Assembly (NCBI GenBank): GCA_910574915.1 | Contig: CAJTCR010000053.1 | Span: 1 to 34,959 of the forward strand | Direction: 5' to 3' | Source of the DNA: Eubacteriaceae bacterium | GTDB lineage: Bacteria; Bacillota; Clostridia; Lachnospirales; Lachnospiraceae | Length of the DNA stretch: 34,959 nucleotides | Part shown: positions 1 to 8,504 of the stretch, piece after piece | Position numbering within the stretch: the first letter of the stretch is position 1 | Layout: each line of letters starts with the position of its first letter | Position numbers and translations under genes: made by a program | Notes under the pieces: generated by a model | The model's database searches: none | Told to the model about the DNA's origin: nothing | What the model saw: only the letters and a program-made list of their open reading frames with translations

Positions 1-182
1 CAAACTCATCTTCTTTCGTATATTTTTTGTTTGACGCTTAAATTATACTATGAAAAGATGGGTTTGTATTTTTTATTTTTGTAAAAAGTTGTAAACTGGT
101 GTTAGTACATATAATACACCTGATACATACGATACTGATAATACAAAAAAGAAAGACTATATTCTACAGAAAGGTGCAAGCA
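1..182. other. AT-rich intergenic leader, no gene seen
   Basis: I see no coding region here. Bases 1-12 and 55-66 form an inverted repeat (12 pairs, one G-T) followed by a T-rich run, which could be a loose terminator of a gene to the left, but the 42-base loop makes this weak. A TATAAT at 110-115 with TTGTAA at 89-94 (spacing only 15) is a possible rightward promoter for the structured element that starts near 183. Confidence 0.35.
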
Positions 183-576
183 CTACAGCGAACAAAACCA
201 ACTATGATATTTTTATACAATCCCAGTTGTTAAATAAAACCAAACCAAATCTAGTACAGCGTTGCAGAAATAGCGGGTGCTGTATTCACCGTTATTTCTG
301 CAATGCTGTACTAGCCTGTTTTGTAACATATACGATGAACAGCCGGGAGAGAGGATGGGCACGCCCTGGCGGCGGCTTTGGAAGAATGGTTAGAATCCCC
401 TTGGTATTCTGCGGGGCAACCAGGGGCGCAGCCAAGCGGCACCTTTAGCTGCCAGCAGGCAGCGAACTAGGTGCCGCGACCGTCCACAGCCACAACGTAC
501 CAGCAGGATACTTAGGGATTCTTAGCATTCTGGAACGGACGCCGCCAGGGCGTGCCCATCCTCTCTCCCAGCGTCC
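183..576 (+). ncRNA. Candidate structured RNA element, copy 1
   Basis: This non-coding stretch shares its sequence skeleton and fold with 9813-10102. A 32-base-pair closing stem (342-373 with 541-572, one mismatch) encloses helices 383-388/526-531, 393-399/515-521 and 404-412/503-511, and a long hairpin at 436-477. Between the two copies four pairs of the closing stem, two pairs of helix 393-399/515-521 and one pair of the 436-477 hairpin change on both sides so that pairing is kept. One-sided differences mostly give G-U pairs when read on the plus strand (about five against one on the minus), so the plus strand is favoured. Unpaired stretches such as those around 421-436 and 478-500 are nearly identical in both copies. 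It lies directly before vanG, and no convincing promoter separates them. I do not recognise a named RNA family. Confidence 0.7.
251..314 (+). repeat. Long hairpin inserted in the first helix of RNA copy 1
   Basis: Arms 251-279 and 287-314 pair almost perfectly (about 26 pairs, two of them G-U, one bulged G) around a 7-base loop. It begins and ends with CTAG. Copy 2 has only a 12-base loop at the corresponding place (about 9828-9839). This is therefore a copy-specific insertion or a variable terminal hairpin. Confidence 0.7.
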
Positions 577-661
577 CTCATATAAACCAAACCACACATA
601 AAAAAATTCATCAAAAGCAATTCCAACCTACTCGCTGTAGCAAAAAGAAAGGGAGTAAAAC

Positions 662-1750
662 ATGCAAACAAATCAACCAAAACAAAACAATCAAAAAATT
701 AAAACGGCAGTTATTTTCGGCGGATACTCATCCGAATACAGCGTATCTTTACAATCTGCCACCGCAGTACTGCAAAACCTAGATCCAGAAAAATATGAGC
801 TGGTTCCAGTCGGCATTACGAAAGCGGGAGACTGGTTTTATTATACCGGTGCGTTTTCAAAGATCCAGGAGGATACATGGCATTTGGGAAATGACTGTAT
901 TCCGGCGGCACTCTCGCCTGTCAGAAACAGCCGCTGCCTGCTGCTGTTTGAAAAAGGCGGGGTGCGCAGACTTGCGGTCGATCTGGTGTTTCCGGTGCTT
1001 CATGGGAAAAACGGGGAAGACGGGACGGTGCAGGGCGCGGCGGCGCTGGCTGGGATTCCGCTGGCTGGGTGCGGGGTGCTGGCTTCTGCGCTTTGCATGG
1101 ACAAAGACCGGGCGCATCGGCTTGTCGAAGCTGCGGGCGTGCGCGTACCGCGGGCGTTTGTATTAAAGGCAGGGACGGACGGCAAAAAAGCGCAGGAGTT
1201 TGCGGCGCAGACTGGGTACCCGGTGTTTGTCAAGCCGGTAAAGGCAGGTTCGTCGTATGGGATTAGCAAAGTTGGTACGCCGGAAAACCTGCACAATGCG
1301 CTTGTGCTTGCTTTTCAGTATGACAGCGAGGTGATTGTGGAAGAAGCCATTGACGGATTTGAGGTAGGCTGCGCGGTGCTTGGAAACGACGTGCTGGTGA
1401 CGGGCGAGGTGGATGAAATCGAGCTTTCCGGGGGATTTTTTGATTTTACCGAAAAATATACGCTTAAGACATCCGCGATTCATGTTCCGGCGCGGATTGA
1501 CCCTGTTCTGGCAGAAACCGTGAAAAAGACGGCAAAGGTGATTTACCGGGCGCTTGGATGCAGCGGCTTTGCGCGGGTGGATTGTTTTATAACGCCGCAA
1601 GGCGGGATTGTGTTTAATGAAGTCAATACGATCCCTGGGTTTACGGAGCATAGCCGCTATCCGGGCATGATGCAGGCTGCGGGGTATTCGTTTCGTGAAA
1701 TGTTAGACCGGATTGTTGCATTAGCGCTGGAAGAAGAAGGGAATCGGTAA
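662..1750 (+). CDS. vanG: D-alanine--D-serine ligase, VanG-like
   Basis: ATP-grasp ligase of the D-Ala-D-X family, 362 residues, cytoplasmic. It probably makes D-Ala-D-Ser, the altered peptidoglycan precursor end that binds vancomycin poorly. Visible motifs are the N-terminal GGYSSEYSVS (20-29), HGKNGEDGTVQG (114-125), the ATP-binding KPVKAGSSYGISKV (191-204), the omega-loop EKYTLK (264-269) and the C-terminal FNEVNTIPGFTEHSRYP (318-334). EKY in the omega loop is the pattern of Van-type ligases rather than housekeeping Ddl. GGGAG about seven bases before the ATG supports the start. vanT follows after 7 bases, which supports D-Ser as second substrate. No vanXY, vanY, vanW or vanRS is in the window, so resistance cannot be predicted. 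A D-Ala-D-Ala ligase role is less likely given the VanT partner. Confidence 0.85.
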   Translation: MQTNQPKQNNQKIKTAVIFGGYSSEYSVSLQSATAVLQNLDPEKYELVPVGITKAGDWFYYTGAFSKIQEDTWHLGNDCIPAALSPVRNSRCLLLFEKGGVRRLAVDLVFPVLHGKNGEDGTVQGAAALAGIPLAGCGVLASALCMDKDRAHRLVEAAGVRVPRAFVLKAGTDGKKAQEFAAQTGYPVFVKPVKAGSSYGISKVGTPENLHNALVLAFQYDSEVIVEEAIDGFEVGCAVLGNDVLVTGEVDEIELSGGFFDFTEKYTLKTSAIHVPARIDPVLAETVKKTAKVIYRALGCSGFARVDCFITPQGGIVFNEVNTIPGFTEHSRYPGMMQAAGYSFREMLDRIVALALEEEGNR

Positions 1751-1757
1751 AACAACG

Positions 1758-3971
1758 ATGCAGATGTACAAATCAAAAAGAAAAAAACGCTATGACAGCC
1801 TGGACTGGTTTCGCCTGGCTGCGGCAGCGCTCGTTGTGGCGATCCATACCTCACCGCTTGCGGATGTCAGCGCGGACGCGGATTTTTTTCTGACCAGGGT
1901 GCTGGCGCGGATTGCAGTGCCGTTTTTTTTCATGGTAACGGGGCAGTTTGTCACGGCAGGCTTTGCGGACAGGAGAGCGGGAGGTATGCCTGCGTATCTG
2001 AAAAAGATTGCGGTACTTTATGGAATCTCGATTTTATTTTATTTGCCGCTAGGTGTTTATGCGGGGCATTATAAAGAAATTTCGTTTGCCGATGTGCTGC
2101 GTATGCTTGTCTTTGATGGGACGTTTTATCATTTATGGTATTTTCCGGCATGTATCACAGGCGTGTTGCTTGTGTATGGGATGTGCCGCTTTTTAAAGGA
2201 ACCGCAGAGGCTTGTTCTTGCCGCTGTCCTTTATGGAATCGGGCTGTTTGGAGACAGCTACTATGGACTGGCAGAGCGGGTGCCTGCCGTTATGGAGCTG
2301 TATGAAGCTGGATTTTCGGTCTTTTCCTATACGCGCAACGGAATCTTTTTTGCTCCGCTGTTTTTGCTGTTTGGCGCCTGGGCAGGAGAGAGCAGGCTGA
2401 AAGATGTGCGTATTTTATGGGCAGGGCTTTGCGTTTCGTTTGTGGCGATGTGTGAAGAGGCGTTTTTGCTCCGGCATTTTGAGCTGCAAAAGCATGACAG
2501 CATGTATGTGCTGCTGCCGGTAGTTATGTTCTTTTTGTATAAAATTTTGCTGGAATCGTCTTTTACTTTGAAAAGCCGCAAAAGCGCGCTACAGACAAAG
2601 CTGGCGGTGACGGCGTCGACCTGGATTTATATCCTGCATCCTGCCGTGATCGTAGCAGTGCGAGGGGCTGCAAAAGTGGCAAAGGTAAAAGCGCTTGCCG
2701 ATAACAGTTTGGTGCATTATTTTGCAGTGCTGCTGCTGTCTGCGGCGGTATCGTATGCGCTGGCTTTCTTTTTTATGTATTTTCATAAAAAAAGCAGAAG
2801 GAAAAAGGCAGGAGAACATCAGGACAGCGGCAGCCGGCAGGTGCGGACACAAGACAGGCGCGCCCGCGCATGGCTGGAGTTAGACCGCGGTGCGCTGCGC
2901 CACAATGTAAATGCCCTGCGGGAGAGGCTGCCGGATTTTTGCAGGCTGATGGCAGCGGTAAAGGCAGATGCGTATGGGCACGGTGCGGTACTGATTGCAA
3001 GGCTGTTGCAGGAAGAAGGCGTGGATGCTTTTTGCGTGGCGTGTGTAAAAGAAGGCGTGCAGCTACGGAAAAAGGGGATTCAGGGGATGATCCTGGTGCT
3101 TGGATATACGCACCCGCAGCAGTTCGCACTGCTGGAGCACTACCGCCTGACGCAGACGGTGATCGACCATGCATATGCGGTACAGCTAAATGCGTACGGC
3201 GGGACGCTGCACGTGCATATTGGTATTGATACGGGAATGCACCGCCTTGGTGTGCGCAGCAGTTGCCTGGAGGAAGTGGTCAATATTTATCAGATGGAAC
3301 ATCTTGCTGTGGACGGGCTGTTTACGCATTTATGCGTGTCAGATGCGGTGACAGAGCCTGGGCGCAGCTATACGAATGCGCAGGCACAGGCATTTTACCG
3401 TCTGATCAGGCAGCTTGAACAACAGGGATATTCACCTGCCTGCATCCATATGCAGGCGAGCTATGGCGTGTTAAACTATCCTGAGCTGGCGGGAGATTAT
3501 GCGAGAGTCGGCATTGCGTTATACGGGGTGCTGAGTACGAAGGAAGATATGAGCCGATGGCACGGCCTGCTACAGCCGGTGCTTTCTATGAAAACACGCG
3601 TGGCAACGGTAAAAATGCTGTATCAGGGAGAATCCGCGGGATATGGAATCCGTTTTACAGCAAAGCAGGATATGAAAATCGCAACACTGGCGGCAGGATA
3701 CGCCGACGGTATCCCGCGAATGCTTTCCGAAGGAGTCGGCAGCGTGCTGATTCGCGGATGCCGTGCACCCGTTGTCGGGCGTATCTGCATGGACCAGATT
3801 ACCGTCGATGTCAGCGCAGTCCCGCATGTAGAAGCGGGGGATGAGGCGGTGCTGATCGGGCGGTGCGGAGATCTTGAAATCTCCGCCTGTGATATGGCTG
3901 CACAGGCGGGGACGATTACAAATGAGATTTTAAGCCGGATGGGGGCGAGGCTGGAGCGGATTGTGGTGTAA
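1758..3971 (+). CDS. vanT: Membrane-bound serine racemase, VanT-like
   Basis: 737 residues in two domains. Residues ~15-350 are a multi-helix membrane domain of the acyltransferase-3 type, starting DWFRLAAAALVVAIHTSP, as in VanT proteins where it is thought to handle L-Ser. Residues ~365-737 are a PLP-dependent alanine-racemase fold: MAAVKADAYGHG carries the PLP lysine (K402), followed by HIGIDTGMHRLG, AGYADGIPRML and VGRICMDQ. In alanine racemases a Tyr in NYE (Tyr354 of the Geobacillus enzyme) shapes the substrate pocket; here the matching residue is Asn (N722, in TNEIL), the change reported for serine-type VanT enzymes. The gene follows vanG by 7 bases and is surely co-transcribed, feeding D-Ser to the ligase. 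A second ATG two codons downstream (1764) is an equally possible start. It ends 9 bases before the convergent activase gene. Confidence 0.88.
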   Translation: MQMYKSKRKKRYDSLDWFRLAAAALVVAIHTSPLADVSADADFFLTRVLARIAVPFFFMVTGQFVTAGFADRRAGGMPAYLKKIAVLYGISILFYLPLGVYAGHYKEISFADVLRMLVFDGTFYHLWYFPACITGVLLVYGMCRFLKEPQRLVLAAVLYGIGLFGDSYYGLAERVPAVMELYEAGFSVFSYTRNGIFFAPLFLLFGAWAGESRLKDVRILWAGLCVSFVAMCEEAFLLRHFELQKHDSMYVLLPVVMFFLYKILLESSFTLKSRKSALQTKLAVTASTWIYILHPAVIVAVRGAAKVAKVKALADNSLVHYFAVLLLSAAVSYALAFFFMYFHKKSRRKKAGEHQDSGSRQVRTQDRRARAWLELDRGALRHNVNALRERLPDFCRLMAAVKADAYGHGAVLIARLLQEEGVDAFCVACVKEGVQLRKKGIQGMILVLGYTHPQQFALLEHYRLTQTVIDHAYAVQLNAYGGTLHVHIGIDTGMHRLGVRSSCLEEVVNIYQMEHLAVDGLFTHLCVSDAVTEPGRSYTNAQAQAFYRLIRQLEQQGYSPACIHMQASYGVLNYPELAGDYARVGIALYGVLSTKEDMSRWHGLLQPVLSMKTRVATVKMLYQGESAGYGIRFTAKQDMKIATLAAGYADGIPRMLSEGVGSVLIRGCRAPVVGRICMDQITVDVSAVPHVEAGDEAVLIGRCGDLEISACDMAAQAGTITNEILSRMGARLERIVV

Positions 3972-3980
3972 CGGCTGTAG

Positions 3981-6900
3981 TTAGCTGCTCTTGTCAGCCA
4001 GTTCTTTTGCAAGGTTTTTATGTGCCGTAGACAGCATCAGCTTGATCCGGTTGAGCTGGTTGACTTCGCTTGCGCCCGGGTCATAGTCGATGGCGACGAT
4101 ATTAGACAGCGGGTAGCGGTGTCGCAGCTCTTTGATTACGCCTTTGCCTACGATATGGTTCGGCAGGCAGCCAAACGGCTGGGTGCATACGATATTGTTT
4201 GTGCCTGTATGGATCAGCTCGAGCATCTCCGCGGTTAAAAACCATCCCTCTCCAGTCTGGTTGCCTTCGGATACGATCGGGGCGGCATATTCCGCAAGCT
4301 TTTCGATGTGTACAGGCGGGGTAAAATGCTTGCTTTTTTTAAACTCTGCCCTTGCCGTATTACGCAGCCATTCCAGCAGGCGGATGCCAAGGTGTGCCCG
4401 GCGCACGTCTTTTTTCGGACGGCAGAGCATTTCTGCTTTAAAGTTCTGGTTGTAAAACGTATAGAGCAAAAAGTCCAGCAAATCCGGTACGACTGCTTCT
4501 GCGCCCTCTGCTTCCAGCAGCTCTACCAGGTAGTTGTTTGCGGCAGGCAGGAATTTGACTAAAATCTCGCCGACAACGCCTACGCGAGGTTTTTGTACCG
4601 AAAGCCTTGGGAGACTGTCAAAGTCGCGGATAATCTGGCGGCAGAGCTTTTTGTACTTATGGTGTGACAAATACTGGCCGGATGCCGAAAGAAATTTTAC
4701 CGCTTTTTTTCTCCACTTTTCGTACAGTTCATCCGCGGAGCCTTTGACTGCTTCATATGGCCTTGTGGCGTAAAGGCAGCGCATAAAGATATCGCCGAGT
4801 ACGACAGCGTACATGCCGCGCTGCAATAGCTGCGGCGTCAGTGTAAATCCCGGATTTTTTTCGAGTCCGCTTAAATTTATGGAAATCACTGGTACATGCC
4901 CGTAGCCAGTCCGTTCCAGTGCACGCCGGATAAAGCCGATATAATTGGATGCGCGGCAGCCGCCTCCGGTCTGTGAGATCAGGATGGCAGTTTTGTTCAT
5001 ATCATAGGCGCCGGAAGTCACAGCGTCCATAATCTGCCCAACGACCATCAAAGAAGGATAGCAGGCGTCGTTGTTTACGTATTTTAAGCCGACGTTTACG
5101 GCGTCGCGGTTGTCGTTGCCCAGAATCACCAGATGGTATCCGGCAGTCTGAAAGGCGGGCTCTAACAGCCCAAAGTGGATCGGCGACATCTGCGGGCATA
5201 AAATCGTATAAGTTTTGCGCATTTCTTCGGTAAATATGGTGCGCTTGTAATCGGAAGTTATGATCTGGCGTTTTGCCGGATGCCTTTCACGCACGCGGAT
5301 TGCCGCAAGCAGTGAACGGATGCGGATGCGTGCCGCGCCCAGGTTGTTTACCTCGTCGATTTTTAAACATGTATAAATCTTGCCGGATTTGGTTAAAATA
5401 TCACTGACACAGTCGGTAGTGATCGCATCCAGCCCGCAGCCAAAGGAATTTAGCTGGATCAGGTCCAGGTTTTCCTGGTGCTTTACATAGTTTGCCGCTG
5501 CGTACAGGCGGGAATGGTACATCCACTGGTCCATAACGATTAACGGGCGTTCCACGCTGCCCAAATGCGAAATGGAGTCTTCGGTTAGTACGGCAATGCC
5601 GTAGGAGGTAATCAGCTCTGGGATGCCGTGATTGATTTCCGGGTCGGTATGGTACGGGCGCCCTGCGAGCACGATGCCTCTGTGCCCGGTCTCTTCCATC
5701 CAGGCGAGTACGTTTTCACCCTGCTTTTGCATATCTGCGCGGGCGTGTGCAAGCTCTTTCCAGCCGGCGTCAACGGCTTTTGCAAGTTCCTTTTCCGGTA
5801 TTTTAAAACGCGTGCAAAATGCTTTTGTTAAGGTACGTTTTAATGTTTCCAGGTCACGGAAGGACAAAAACGGGTTGAAAAAGTCCATCTGTCCGCTTGT
5901 AATCTCATCCACGTTGTTTTTAATATTTTCCGCATAGGAGGTTACGATCGGGCAGTTGTAGTGATTGTTTGCGTCGGGAAATTCGTCCCGCTCAAACGGA
6001 ATGCATGGATAAAAAATAAAATCAGGATGATGTTTTATCAGCCATGCGGTATGTCCGTGTGCCAGCTTTGCCGGGTAGCATTCGGATTCGCTTGGAATGC
6101 TGTCAATCCCCAGCTCGTAGATCTTACGTGAAGATGGGGGAGATAAAATTACCCGGTAATGCAGTTTTTTGAAAAATACCGCCCAGAACGGAAAGTTTTC
6201 ATAAATATTTAATACCCTTGGAATGCCGACGGTTCCGCGTACCGCTTTTTCCTTAGAAAGCGGCTTATAGTCAAACATGCGCCTGCTTTTGTATTCGTAC
6301 AGGTTTGGGATCTGCTCTTTGTTTTTTTCCTGCCCGATCCCGCGTTCGCAGCGGTTGCCGGTAATATAGCGCCGTCCGCCGTTAAACTGGTTGATCGTAA
6401 GCAGACAGTGGTTGGTACAGTGCTGGCACCTGGAAAGCTTTGTTTCAAACGTCAGGGCGTTGATCTGTTCGATGGACAGCATGGACGATGCCCTGCCTTT
6501 TTCATGGCGCTCCCTGGCGATTAATGCTGCGCCGAATGCTCCCATAATGCCTGCGATATCCGGGCGGATGGCATGGACGCCAGAGATTTTTTCAAAGCTT
6601 CTTAAAACCGCATCGTTGTAGAACGTACCGCCTTGAACAACGACTTTTTTGCCAAGCTGCGCAGCGTCGGTCAGCTTGATTACCTTGTACAGCGCGTTTT
6701 TAATGACCGAATAGGCAAGCCCGGCGGAAATATCTGCGACAGACGCGCCTTCTTTTTGCGCCTGCTTGACTTTGGAATTCATAAATACGGTACAGCGGGT
6801 GCCAAGGTCGATCGGATGGCTGGCAAACAGTGCTTCTTTTGCAAAGTCTTCTACGGAAAAGTTCAGTGATTTTGCAAACGTTTCGATAAAAGAGCCGCAG

Positions 6901-8249
6901 CCTGAGGAACATGCTTCGTTTAACTGTACGCTGTCTACGGTTTTATTTTTGATTTTGATGCATTTCATATCCTGTCCGCCGATGTCTAAAATACAGTCTA
7001 CGTCAGGGTCAAAAAATGCAGCCGCATAATAATGCGAGACGGTTTCGACTTCCCCCTCGTCAAGCAGCAGCGCGGCTTTCATCAGCGCTTCGCCGTATCC
7101 GGTCGAGCAGGAATGTACAATGCGGGCTTTTTGTGGCAGTTTTTTATAAATCTCCTGAATGGAGCGGATACATGCCGATAAAGGGCTTCCATTATTATTG
7201 GAATAAAACGAATACAGCAAGGAGCCGTCCTCGGCAATCAGCGCGGTTTTCGTCGTCGTGGAGCCTGCGTCAATGCCAAGATAGCAGTCGCCTTCGTAGT
7301 CAGCAAGGCTTTTGGAAGCTACCTGGTTTTTGGCATGGCTTTTTAAAAACGCGTCATAGTCGCTTTGCGATGTAAACAGCGGCTCTAGCCGTTCGACTTC
7401 AAATTCCAGATGAAGCTTGGAGGTTAGCTTTGTAAGAATCGAAGAAAGCGGCACGACCGTTTCTTTTTTATTGTTTAAGGCAGCGCCGATGGCTGCAAAC
7501 AGATGGGAGTTTTCCGGCAGGATCGCATGGGTATCATCCAGCTTTAACGTACGGATAAATGCGCCGCGCAGCTCGGACAAAAAGTGCAGCGGGCCGCCCA
7601 AAAATGCGACATGCCCTCTGATTGGCTTTCCGCAGGCAAGGCCGCTGATCGTCTGGTTGACAACCGCCTGAAAGATCGATGCGGACAAGTCCTGTTTGGT
7701 AGCGCCTTCGTTAATTAACGGCTGGATATCGGTCTTTGCAAATACGCCGCAGCGTGCCGCGATTGGATAGATTTCCCGGTAATTTTTTGCATATTCGTTT
7801 AAACCCATAGCGTCGGTCTGGATCAGCGAAGCCATCTGGTCGATAAAGGAGCCGGTTCCGCCTGCACAGATGCCGTTCATGCGCTGTTCTGCATTGCCGT
7901 TTTGAAAATAGATAATTTTGGCATCCTCTCCGCCAAGCTCGATCGCCACGTCTGTCTGCGGCGCTGTATGCTCCAATGCCGAGGCAACACAAATCACCTC
8001 CTGGGCAAACGGTATCCCAAGATGCTTTGCAAGCGCAAGCCCGCCGGAGCCTGTAATTACCGGGGAAACAAAAAAGTTTCCAAGGCTGTCACAAGCCTGT
8101 TTTAACAGGCTGCTTAACGTCTCACGAATATTTGCGTAGTGTCTTTCGTATTGTGCAAACAGCAGTTGATCTGCCTGGTCTAAAAGTGCAATCTTTACCG
8201 TTGTGGAACCAATGTCGATCCCTAGCTTGTATAATGCTTCTTTGCTCAT
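3981..8249 (-). CDS. 2-hydroxyacyl-CoA dehydratase activase-related protein
   Basis: Large protein (1422 residues from this start). It carries two tandem BcrAD/BadFG-type ATPase domains of the ASKHA fold. The first has [17 protein letters not shown] at its start and [10 protein letters not shown] and [11 protein letters not shown] later; the second has [28 protein letters not shown] and [11 protein letters not shown]. The Cys in each GGTGSF/SGCGSF segment is the kind that holds the bridging [4Fe-4S] cluster in activases. A Cys-rich segment ([11 protein letters not shown]) and a DUF2229/HgdB-like C-terminal half follow. Known relatives use ATP to drive electrons onto 2-hydroxyacyl-CoA dehydratases, but the substrate of these giant forms is unsettled and no dehydratase genes lie nearby. 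The open frame continues upstream to a TTG at 8282; I chose the ATG at 8249, where the activase motif follows at once and GGGTGAG lies just before. A minus-strand promoter sits about 110 bases upstream. Confidence 0.88.
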   Translation of the reverse strand: MSKEALYKLGIDIGSTTVKIALLDQADQLLFAQYERHYANIRETLSSLLKQACDSLGNFFVSPVITGSGGLALAKHLGIPFAQEVICVASALEHTAPQTDVAIELGGEDAKIIYFQNGNAEQRMNGICAGGTGSFIDQMASLIQTDAMGLNEYAKNYREIYPIAARCGVFAKTDIQPLINEGATKQDLSASIFQAVVNQTISGLACGKPIRGHVAFLGGPLHFLSELRGAFIRTLKLDDTHAILPENSHLFAAIGAALNNKKETVVPLSSILTKLTSKLHLEFEVERLEPLFTSQSDYDAFLKSHAKNQVASKSLADYEGDCYLGIDAGSTTTKTALIAEDGSLLYSFYSNNNGSPLSACIRSIQEIYKKLPQKARIVHSCSTGYGEALMKAALLLDEGEVETVSHYYAAAFFDPDVDCILDIGGQDMKCIKIKNKTVDSVQLNEACSSGCGSFIETFAKSLNFSVEDFAKEALFASHPIDLGTRCTVFMNSKVKQAQKEGASVADISAGLAYSVIKNALYKVIKLTDAAQLGKKVVVQGGTFYNDAVLRSFEKISGVHAIRPDIAGIMGAFGAALIARERHEKGRASSMLSIEQINALTFETKLSRCQHCTNHCLLTINQFNGGRRYITGNRCERGIGQEKNKEQIPNLYEYKSRRMFDYKPLSKEKAVRGTVGIPRVLNIYENFPFWAVFFKKLHYRVILSPPSSRKIYELGIDSIPSESECYPAKLAHGHTAWLIKHHPDFIFYPCIPFERDEFPDANNHYNCPIVTSYAENIKNNVDEITSGQMDFFNPFLSFRDLETLKRTLTKAFCTRFKIPEKELAKAVDAGWKELAHARADMQKQGENVLAWMEETGHRGIVLAGRPYHTDPEINHGIPELITSYGIAVLTEDSISHLGSVERPLIVMDQWMYHSRLYAAANYVKHQENLDLIQLNSFGCGLDAITTDCVSDILTKSGKIYTCLKIDEVNNLGAARIRIRSLLAAIRVRERHPAKRQIITSDYKRTIFTEEMRKTYTILCPQMSPIHFGLLEPAFQTAGYHLVILGNDNRDAVNVGLKYVNNDACYPSLMVVGQIMDAVTSGAYDMNKTAILISQTGGGCRASNYIGFIRRALERTGYGHVPVISINLSGLEKNPGFTLTPQLLQRGMYAVVLGDIFMRCLYATRPYEAVKGSADELYEKWRKKAVKFLSASGQYLSHHKYKKLCRQIIRDFDSLPRLSVQKPRVGVVGEILVKFLPAANNYLVELLEAEGAEAVVPDLLDFLLYTFYNQNFKAEMLCRPKKDVRRAHLGIRLLEWLRNTARAEFKKSKHFTPPVHIEKLAEYAAPIVSEGNQTGEGWFLTAEMLELIHTGTNNIVCTQPFGCLPNHIVGKGVIKELRHRYPLSNIVAIDYDPGASEVNQLNRIKLMLSTAHKNLAKELADKSS

Positions 8250-8360
8250 ATTCTCACCCATTCCTCTTATATTTGACTGCAATATTTTAAAACGGTTGTT
8301 TTGGGAAAAAGTTCCTATTTCTTCTTATTAAAATATGATTTATTTCTGAAAACATTCTAC

Positions 8361-8389
8361 ATTATACGACAATGCATTCAAAAAGACAA
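8361..8389 (-). promoter_or_regulatory. Sigma-A promoter for the activase gene
   Basis: Read on the minus strand, TTGTCT (8384-8389) and a perfect TATAAT (8361-8366) are separated by 17 bases. Transcription would start near 8354 and give a leader of about 105 bases before the chosen start codon. Confidence 0.6.
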
Positions 8390-8446
8390 TTCTATTTTTT
8401 CAAATTCACAATCTTTTTATGATTTTAGCAAGGATTGGCGTACACT

Positions 8447-8475
8447 TTTTGAAAAACGGAATACATTGGTATCAT
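8447..8475 (+). promoter_or_regulatory. Possible promoter for the LysM gene
   Basis: TTTTGA (8447-8452) and TATCAT (8470-8475) are 17 bases apart and lie 30 bases before the first ATG of the LysM gene. Both boxes deviate from consensus, so this is only a suggestion; a sporulation sigma factor could equally be used. Confidence 0.3.
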
Positions 8476-8504
8476 AAGAAGAAGCAGATGAGGTATGATA
8501 AAAT

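Noticed and set aside
1..66. Inverted repeat 1-12 / 55-66 followed by T-rich DNA
   Set aside because: Could be a terminator, but the 42-base loop and lack of a visible upstream gene make it too weak for a separate feature.
227..448. 73-codon open frame inside RNA copy 1
   Set aside because: It runs through the conserved helices, has no ribosome site, and the related frame in copy 2 (9752-9943) begins inside the LysM gene; structure conservation explains the sequence.
183..576. Interpretation of the element as a simple MITE with 32-bp terminal inverted repeats
   Set aside because: The ends differ between copies yet stay complementary within each copy, the inner helices also covary, and unpaired cores are conserved; a MITE would show identical ends across copies.
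552..782. 76-codon open frame overlapping the vanG start
   Set aside because: Begins in the closing stem of the RNA and overlaps vanG in another frame; vanG has clear motifs and a ribosome site.
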